From the NCBI GenBank assembly GCA_943325595.2, contig CALPQA020000040.1, positions 1 through 9,713 on the forward strand: a stretch of 9,713 nt of DNA. Reading direction: 5' to 3'. Under the pieces are notes generated by a model. The model did no database searches. It was not told the origin of the DNA and saw only the letters and a list, made by a program, of their open reading frames with translations. Numbering within the stretch: position 1 is the stretch's first letter; the number at the start of each line of letters is the position of its first letter. This DNA is from Auritidibacter sp. Marseille-P8566. Lineage in GTDB: Bacteria; Bacteroidota; Bacteroidia; Flavobacteriales; Flavobacteriaceae. Below, piece after piece: positions 8,021-9,713 of this stretch. Position numbers and translations under genes: made by a program.

Positions 8021-8364
8021 ATTTTTTTCAGAAAGCTCTTTTCTTCTGGGTTCTTAATAATAATTTTTATTGGCGGTGCCGAAGCAGGCAAAATTCCTTT
8101 TTCTTTCATTTTTAATGTCACCGTAGATTCCATCTTTAATTTCATTAATTCAGAACGGCGGTCAACAAATTCCGATCGCAACTCTTTTACTTCGCCAGTT
8201 AATTCGATAATTTTAAAAACTTTTTGGTCTACATTATTGTTATTGGCAATCATAAAAATGGCAAGCAGAATTAAAAAAACGATGAAACGCCAGTTTTTAG
8301 CTGCATTTGCTTCTTCGTTTATTAAAAACCTAGCTTTTAATATGCTGTAAACTCCATTTTTCAT
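8014..8364 (-). CDS. FtsL-like bitopic cell division protein
   Basis: This is a small 116-residue protein with a charged cytoplasmic N-terminus (1-25), one strongly hydrophobic membrane segment (about 26-40, FIVFLILLAIFMIA) and a charged heptad-like stretch (about 46-88) suited to a coiled coil. A proline-containing basic C-terminus follows. This layout, and the position between rsmH and ftsI, match FtsL, which in well-studied bacteria pairs with FtsB and FtsQ and helps activate FtsW-FtsI. Sequence similarity to proteobacterial FtsL is not evident by eye, so the role rests on architecture and synteny. The ATG at 8364-8362 follows the rsmH TAA with no gap, and the TAG stop overlaps the ftsI start by seven bases. 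The long plus-strand frame over the same region is a shadow. Confidence 0.85.
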   Translation of the reverse strand: MKNGVYSILKARFLINEEANAAKNWRFIVFLILLAIFMIANNNNVDQKVFKIIELTGEVKELRSEFVDRRSELMKLKMESTVTLKMKEKGILPASAPPIKIIIKNPEEKSFLKKIW

Positions 8365-9276
8365 TTATTCCCTCTTTTCGGCTATTCTCAATTTTGCACT
8401 TCGAGCTCTATTGTTAATTTTGATTTCTTGAAAATCAGGAACAATTAATTTTCCAATAGTTTTGAATGGCACAGAAAAATTTCCGAAGAAATCACGTTCT
8501 GGCTCGCCTTCAAACATTCCGTTTTTCATCAATCTTTTCACTAATCTGTCTTCCAAAGAATGGTACGAAATAACACTCAATCGTCCGCCTGGCTTCAAGA
8601 TTTCTAAAGATTGTTCTAAAAATTCCTTTAAAACATCCATTTCTTGGTTGACTTCAATTCGGATAGCTTGGTACATTTGAGCCAATATTTTATGGCTTTT
8701 ATGCGCTGGCAAAAACCGCCCTAAAACTATTTTGAGTTGTTCTGTATTTCGGATTGGTTCTTCTTCACGAGCTTCAATAATTACACGTGCAATTGCTGGT
8801 GCATTTTTTAATTCTCCATAATCCAGAAAAACCCTTCTCAAATTTGCTTCATCGTATTCGTTAACCACACGGTAAGCGTTTAAATCATTTTTCTGACTCA
8901 TTCTCATGTCCAATTCGGCATCAAAGCGAGTCGAAAAACCGCGTTCAGCAACATCAAATTGATGCGATGAAACTCCTAAATCGGCTAGAATCCCATCAAC
9001 ACTTTTCACATTATGAAATCTTAAAAACCTTTTAATAAATCGGAAGTTTTCATTTATCAAAACAAATCGTTCGTCATCAATAGTATTTTCCAAAGCGTCT
9101 TCATCTTGGTCAAAGGCAAATAATTTTCCGTTTGGTCCCAATCGACTCAAAATTTCACGTGAATGTCCGCCTCCACCAAAAGTCACATCCACATAAATCC
9201 CGTCGGGTTTTATATTTAGTCCATCTACAGATTCCTTTAATAATACTGGATTATGATATTCCATTTGCATCGTCAT
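8365..9276 (-). CDS. rsmH: RsmH (MraW), 16S rRNA C1402 N4-methyltransferase
   Basis: RsmH uses S-adenosylmethionine to methylate N4 of C1402 in the decoding centre of 16S rRNA. The 303-residue length is typical. Motifs are YHNPVLL (7-13), DVTFGGGGHS (30-39, the SAM-binding glycine loop), FDQD (55-58), DLGVSSHQFD (99-108), ERGFS (111-115), YQAIRIEVNQE (202-212), SYHSLEDR (237-244) and NNRARSAKLR (288-297). The start is taken as ATG 9276-9274, inside the end of mraZ with a 26-base overlap. In-frame ATGs at 9270-9268 and 9264-9262 are also possible, the last giving the common MEYHNPVLL start. Ribosome-site evidence does not decide clearly. The TAA stop directly abuts the ftsL-like ATG. The function is rRNA modification, although the gene is always named with the dcw cluster. 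Confidence 0.97.
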   Translation of the reverse strand: MTMQMEYHNPVLLKESVDGLNIKPDGIYVDVTFGGGGHSREILSRLGPNGKLFAFDQDEDALENTIDDERFVLINENFRFIKRFLRFHNVKSVDGILADLGVSSHQFDVAERGFSTRFDAELDMRMSQKNDLNAYRVVNEYDEANLRRVFLDYGELKNAPAIARVIIEAREEEPIRNTEQLKIVLGRFLPAHKSHKILAQMYQAIRIEVNQEMDVLKEFLEQSLEILKPGGRLSVISYHSLEDRLVKRLMKNGMFEGEPERDFFGNFSVPFKTIGKLIVPDFQEIKINNRARSAKLRIAEKRE

Positions 9277-9713
9277 TTATGTTTCCCATCACCTCTTCTG
9301 CTAAATCTGCAAAATCTACTTCATCATTAGAAATAAAATTTTCATACAAATCTTTATCCCATATCTCAACAATATTAACTGCCGAGGAAAGCACCAAATC
9401 TTTTGAAATTGATGCAAAAGCAACCAAATCTTTAGGAACTAATAGTCTTCCTAGGGCGTCAATTTCAACCACTTTTACACCTGCTGTAAAACGACGAATA
9501 AAGTCATTGTTTTTCTTTACAAATTTGTTCAACTTGTTGATTTTGTTCATCATCAAGTTCCACTCCGACATTGGATACAACTCTAAACAAGGCTGAAAAA
9601 CCGAACGCTTCAAGACAAAACCGTCAAGAAGTGAAGCTGTCAATTGCTTTTTTAAAGGCGCAGGCAAAAGCAGCCTTCCTTTAGCATCAACTTTACATTC
9701 GTATGTTCCAATT
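9251..9713 (-). CDS. mraZ: MraZ, dcw-cluster transcriptional regulator (5' end outside window)
   Basis: MraZ is a DNA-binding protein of the SpoVT/AbrB fold that in E. coli represses its own operon. The frame is open to the right edge and 153 codons are visible, beginning IGTYECKVDAKGRLLLP. Two tandem half-domains each carry the DxxGR signature, DAKGR at visible residues 9-13 and DALGR at 85-89, each followed by a hydrophobic strand and a proline. A TTG at 9667-9665 could be taken as a start, but it would delete the first DxxGR motif. The real start is therefore a few codons beyond the edge. The C-terminal tail (about 128-153) is acidic. The gene overlaps rsmH by 26 bases. The upstream promoter region, where MraZ operator repeats normally lie, is not in this window. 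Confidence 0.95.
   Translation of the reverse strand, partial: IGTYECKVDAKGRLLLPAPLKKQLTASLLDGFVLKRSVFQPCLELYPMSEWNLMMNKINKLNKFVKKNNDFIRRFTAGVKVVEIDALGRLLVPKDLVAFASISKDLVLSSAVNIVEIWDKDLYENFISNDEVDFADLAEEVMGNINDDANGIS

Noticed and set aside
7919..8350. 143-residue plus-strand open frame opposite the ftsL-like gene and the ftsI start
   Set aside because: It is antisense to two well-supported overlapping genes, has the low-complexity F/S/N composition of an antisense shadow, and shows no recognisable domain.
9132..9596. 154-residue plus-strand open frame opposite mraZ and rsmH
   Set aside because: It lies fully opposite conserved coding sequence with clear RsmH and MraZ motifs. Its composition is that of a reverse-complement shadow.
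9665..9667. TTG as the start codon of mraZ
   Set aside because: The frame is open upstream to the window edge and encodes IGTYECKVDAKGRLL, the conserved first MraZ half-domain, so the true start lies outside the window.
1..9713. CRISPR arrays, tRNA or rRNA genes, insertion sequences, defence genes, biosynthetic or phage genes
   Set aside because: None were seen on either strand. Apart from the 44-base element, the sequence is accounted for by conserved dcw genes and short spacers.

Overview
The window is a segment of the division and cell wall (dcw) cluster of a member of the Bacteroidota, most likely a Flavobacterium-like Flavobacteriaceae. The reasons are low G+C (clearly AT-rich by eye, not computed), scarce Shine-Dalgarno sequences, protein styles typical of that family (FtsI with one C-terminal PASTA domain, MraY enlarged by an extracytoplasmic loop, a short divergent FtsL), and the gene order. 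All genes lie on the minus strand, so transcription runs from the right edge (position 9713) to the left edge.

In transcription order the genes are mraZ (5' end cut by the window edge), rsmH, an ftsL-like gene, ftsI (division transpeptidase), murE, mraY, murD, ftsW and murG (3' half cut by the window edge). Junctions from mraZ to murE are overlapping or abutting: 26-base overlap, 0-base gap, 7-base overlap and 4-base GTGA overlap. A 61-base gap follows between murE and mraY, where many bacteria carry murF. The later gaps are 1 base (mraY/murD), 41 bases (murD/ftsW) and 106 bases (ftsW/murG). The window looks like one polycistronic operon that continues on both sides; by family knowledge murC, ftsQ, ftsA and ftsZ would be expected beyond the left edge.

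The products form one assembly line. MurD and MurE add D-Glu and the third amino acid to UDP-MurNAc-L-Ala. MraY moves the finished UDP-MurNAc-pentapeptide to the lipid carrier (lipid I), and MurG adds GlcNAc (lipid II). FtsW polymerises lipid II and FtsI crosslinks it at the septum, with the FtsL-like protein as a probable divisome scaffold. MraZ is a cluster-linked transcriptional regulator and RsmH methylates 16S rRNA.

This is a conserved housekeeping region and I found no undescribed system. The best leads are in the ftsW-murG junction. A compact G/C-rich palindromic element (551-594) with perfect 8-base terminal inverted repeats sits there. The ftsW frame also continues past its stop for ten plausible codons and ends at a second stop inside that element.
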